Source: Dysidea avara (Eukaryota; Porifera; Demospongiae; Dictyoceratida; Dysideidae). Taken from it: a stretch of 64,000 nucleotides of DNA. The stretch's first letter is position 1, and every line of letters begins with the position of its first letter. Below the pieces are notes generated by a model. The model ran no database searches. It had not been told where the DNA came from and saw only the letters and a program-made list of their open reading frames with translations. Below are positions 51,525 through 64,000 of the stretch, in pieces. The DNA lies in NCBI RefSeq assembly GCF_963678975.1, contig NC_089281.1, forward strand, positions 6,783,277-6,847,276, given 5' to 3'. Made by a program: the position numbers and the translations under genes.

Positions 51525-51847
51525 TAGTGCTGAGCGGTTTTGATATTTTGTAGATGGTATGGTATTGTCAACTTGATATATTGCGGTATGACTAAATTAT
51601 TGGCATACCTTAGTATGATGGTATCTTAGACACAGAAATAACCCTAAACATTTCAGTTAATAACAGAATTATGTTGAACATATTCATTCACATGTGCTTT
51701 AAGTAGACTTCTTCACACAGGGTATGTTTTTAGCTACTAAAAGACTGGTGTTTTAGAATTCATGGTATTTGCAGTACTTAAAAAATTGGACAGTATCAAA
51801 AACAGATACCACGGTTTGACTAAAATATTGTCATATGCTCAGCACTA
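51525..51847. mobile_element. hAT-like MITE with TAGTGCTGAGC termini
   Basis: TAGTGCTGAGCGGTTTTGAT at the left is mirrored by ATATGCTCAGCACTA at the right. Flanks CATTAGTG (51517-51524) and CTTTAGTG (51848-51855) match at 7 of 8 positions, consistent with an 8-bp target-site duplication. No coding potential. A single similar end (TAGTGCTGCCACGATA) lies near 55279. Confidence 0.7.
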
Positions 51848-52439
51848 CTTTAGTGGTTATGACTGTTATAGGCTTACGCCAACTGCATTCTGATATGTTA
51901 ACAATTGTCCATAGAAATGCAAGGCAAGCGTGTTATGAATGTTGCTAATTGCCACTGAATACTTTTAAGCTATGAACCCAAATGGATTATATTCACTGAA
52001 AGGCAGAAAGTGTGATAGTTGCAAGTTTGTTGAGACGGTGCCAATTGTCCATCATGGTGCCAGATTATTGGCTATATACTATCCGTTCAGGTTCTATTGT
52101 ATATACCTAGCAAATTGCCTGTGACTAGCCTCAGGTTAGTTGAGAGAACGTCTTGTTAAATCATTTACGAAAGAGGCTTTGAGGTTTCCAGAAACTGGTC
52201 AAGTAAGATCAAGATACTCTATTAGAGCATTAACCTTTGAAGTATAATTTAATGCAATATAATTAATCACTCTCAGATTTAATTTCAAGGAGTCCAACTT
52301 TTAAAAACTTTCTTAGGGGTATGCCAGAGACTTCCTAGATTGGCCTGCTTCACATGCTAGTGTTCTTATCACATTAAGGTATACCTTCATTTCTGAGCTT
52401 TAATGCCTTGTAGTCAGGCGCTGGCATCACAATAAGTAT

Positions 52440-53990
52440 GGATTATCTTCCGCAGGGGCAAACTCCATGCTTGCTAATTCTATTGGCTCAATGTTCAACC
52501 TGTTCACATCTTCTGCTACTTGTTTCTTCATCAGCAGAGTTTCTTGGTCAGATCCACTCTTCACAGCTCCTTCATCACACTCTCCAGTTGTACTTGTGTA
52601 AACTCTATCTGCTCTAGTTGTATTGAGACTTCTTTCTTCTTTTGTGTAGATCCTTCTTGTAACTCTACAGTACCTTTAGATCTTGTTGTAGCTGCTCATG
52701 GTAAGGTCACTTATCGTTGTTTCAGATCAGAAAGTTAACCAATGTGGGCCACTAAGCTCATTGTCATCATTCATTACATTCTTACAGGCACCCGAATGTT
52801 CTATTAGAGTATCTCAATCTTTTATTAATACTTATTGAGAATGAAAGGGCTCAAGTCCCTTGACATTGAGGTTGGTCATCAGCCCCATCCAGCCTTCTTT
52901 TCTCTATGTAAGCAATTTCATTTGTACAATCATTGAGATGGTGATGATGGTGAAAACTCATAGTAATGACCAAATTCAGGCAGTAAGCACATATAATGCG
53001 GGAAGGGGATCTGAAACATTAATTAACAGCAAATGGCCTTAGCATCAACTTACATGGTGGCTCTTCCACAATTTTCCTACTTATTTTACAACAATGCTCA
53101 GCCTCACAACACCAAAGTAGATGTTCCTAAATGGATACCTGTTGGAAAAGAAGTCTCTATCAATGTTTAATCATGATCACCATCCTAAATTTAGCTCCAT
53201 TAGAGTACAGGTGCAACCAAACACAGAAGACACCAGTAAGAGACAACCAACATGGTACCTATACTGCATCTACTGCAGCCAACCAAACTGGAAAGGTGAG
53301 TTTGTTGGTGCGTATTGATGGTGAACATGTTGAAGGAAGCACTTATAGTGTTCAGGTACATCAATGCTTGACATTAGACAAGCCTACGAAGATGGAAGCC
53401 AGGATGGGCCATCCATGGCATATTGCATTTGGTAAGGATAGTGTGTGGGCTATTTCTCCAACAATTGTAGTGCATATTTGACAGCCAAGACCAGTTAAGA
53501 AAACATGTGCAGGTAATGAAAACAGTTAGTCCTGCAAGGTTAGCATTGATAACTTGTGACAATGGCAGGGTGCAAAAGTTTGACTTCAGTGGTGACTATT
53601 TACTAGTTTGCAAGGGTGGAATGGTCAATTATCTGGTCTAGTAGTTATTGCAGTGAAGTCAGTAACAATCAGATATTTTGTTGTTGAATATGGTTGTCAC
53701 TGTATCTCCATCTTTACCTTTGATGGTATGTATGTGGGCAAGTTTGGTACACAAGGCACTGGTAGGAGTCAACTGAGTCGTCCATCTAGTGTGGCTTTAT
53801 TCTTTGTAACACATAGTGATAACAATCGTGTATCAATCTTTGGTTTCTTTGTACACTGCATGCTTTGGGTCTGGTGACTCTGTTGCTGATTGTTTGTCAT
53901 CTCCTTGTGCAACAGCCTGTAGCCCTAATGGTAGTGTTTATATCAGTGACACTGGAAACAAGAGGATCCAGATTTTTTCTGATTATTAGC
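52440..53990. pseudogene. Rearranged TRIM-NHL pseudogene
   Basis: A third, decayed copy of the TRIM-NHL gene. Segment 52440-52740 carries the coiled-coil region on the minus strand (STQKKKEVSIQLEQIEFTQ, cf. STQKKKEVSIQLEQMEYTQ in the intact gene). Segment 53045-53990 carries filamin and NHL repeats on the plus strand (DNQHGTYTASTAANQTGKVS; HPWHIAFGKDSVWAIS; GNKRIQIFSDY in broken form). The two parts are therefore inverted relative to each other, separated by about 300 bp of unrelated sequence. Multiple stops and frame changes interrupt both parts, and the RING and B-boxes are missing. It is closest to the copy at 43230. Confidence 0.85.
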
Positions 53991-54585
53991 ACAATGATTT
54001 TTTGGTTTTCATAGAGAATTTTGTTGTGCAGCTTAAATTCTAACGTATGTGCTAAATTTCATTTGTATTAATTGAATTACAGGTACACAATTTCATGGTG
54101 CCCATGTTTCTACACATCCATGTAGCTAATCTCTGCATGTGTACACCAAGTATCACACACTGAAGTATCCTATATTGTATAACACTCATTTAAAATATTT
54201 CTATATATGTGGTTAGGCTTCTCTGTATGTACATGTAGCTATGATCAGAGAAATGTTCCTGTATGTATTTGTCAGTGTAACCATTACAATAGTCAACAGC
54301 AACTCCCTAGTATAGATCACAATACTTGCATCCCAAAATGAAGAAGTAAAAAATAATTACACAGTAAAGATTAATACACAATGAAACCTCTTAACTGTAT
54401 AGTGAAGTAAAATAATTTGCTGGCACATCAATAGCAATCAACTGTTGTACATAATGTACATGTACATAATAACACTTGACTATGAAATAAAACAACAAAA
54501 CAATAAATTCTTATAAATTGTCATTTTAATGTAATTCCTGAAGGTCCAACAACCAATGGCATCTTAAGTGTAATGCTGTAAATGT

Positions 54586-63929
<9,344 letters not shown>

Positions 63930-64000
63930 CTATGGGTGAGATCAATGTAGTATTATAAATTCCATGTGTTAAGTGTGTAGTGTATATCGTGTGTGCACAT

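Overview
The window reads as nuclear DNA of an animal, most likely a sponge. The genes are metazoan orthologues split by many short GT-AG introns. They are tightly packed, often head-to-head or tail-to-tail, in AT-rich DNA with CA/GT microsatellites and many small inverted-repeat elements. The sponge assignment is an inference from gene compactness, intronless TRIM-NHL copies and overall texture; no diagnostic marker proves it. Gene models were assembled by hand from splice signals, reading-frame phase and remembered orthologues, so single exon borders can be wrong.

Layout. 76-1176 (+): 3' end of VPS54 (GARP tethering). 1243-2122 (-): NUDT14. 2216-4263 (+): YY1 with REPO motif, four zinc fingers and an unusual Ser/Thr-rich tail. 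4500-7024 (-): TIMM50, with one exon apparently 2 nt out of frame. 7182-15388 (+): a BTB-BACK-PDZ-PDZ protein, an architecture I do not recognise. 15618-19349 (+): SLC30A6 (ZnT6). 19401-20382 (-): AVEN. 20400-24600: gene-poor. 24636-25178 (+): C6orf120/UPF0669 secreted protein. 25414-39259 (-): a 25-exon gene, complete prominin followed in frame by four extra membrane helices and an acidic tail. 39346-40724 (+): UQCC3/CBP4-like. 43230-45431 (+): intact TRIM-NHL gene. 46128-47977 (+): unidentified three-exon candidate. 48912-50168 (-): headless filamin-NHL copy of the TRIM gene. 52440-53990: rearranged TRIM-NHL pseudogene. 54586-63929 (-): 3' part of a UBR1/UBR2-type N-recognin, running off the right edge.

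Organisation. Three gene pairs start within 86-157 bp of each other (NUDT14/YY1, TIMM50/BTB-PDZ, prominin/UQCC3), implying shared bidirectional promoters. VPS54/NUDT14 and SLC30A6/AVEN end 66 and 51 bp apart. Introns and spacers carry MITE-like elements (several with target-site duplications), near-perfect hairpin palindromes, and one inverted-repeat element holding a tRNA-like sequence.

The most novel candidates are the BTB-BACK-PDZ-PDZ protein (possible cullin-3 adaptor with PDZ substrate receptors) and the prominin-plus-four-helix fusion. Both rest on in-phase splice joins visible in the sequence and need transcript confirmation.
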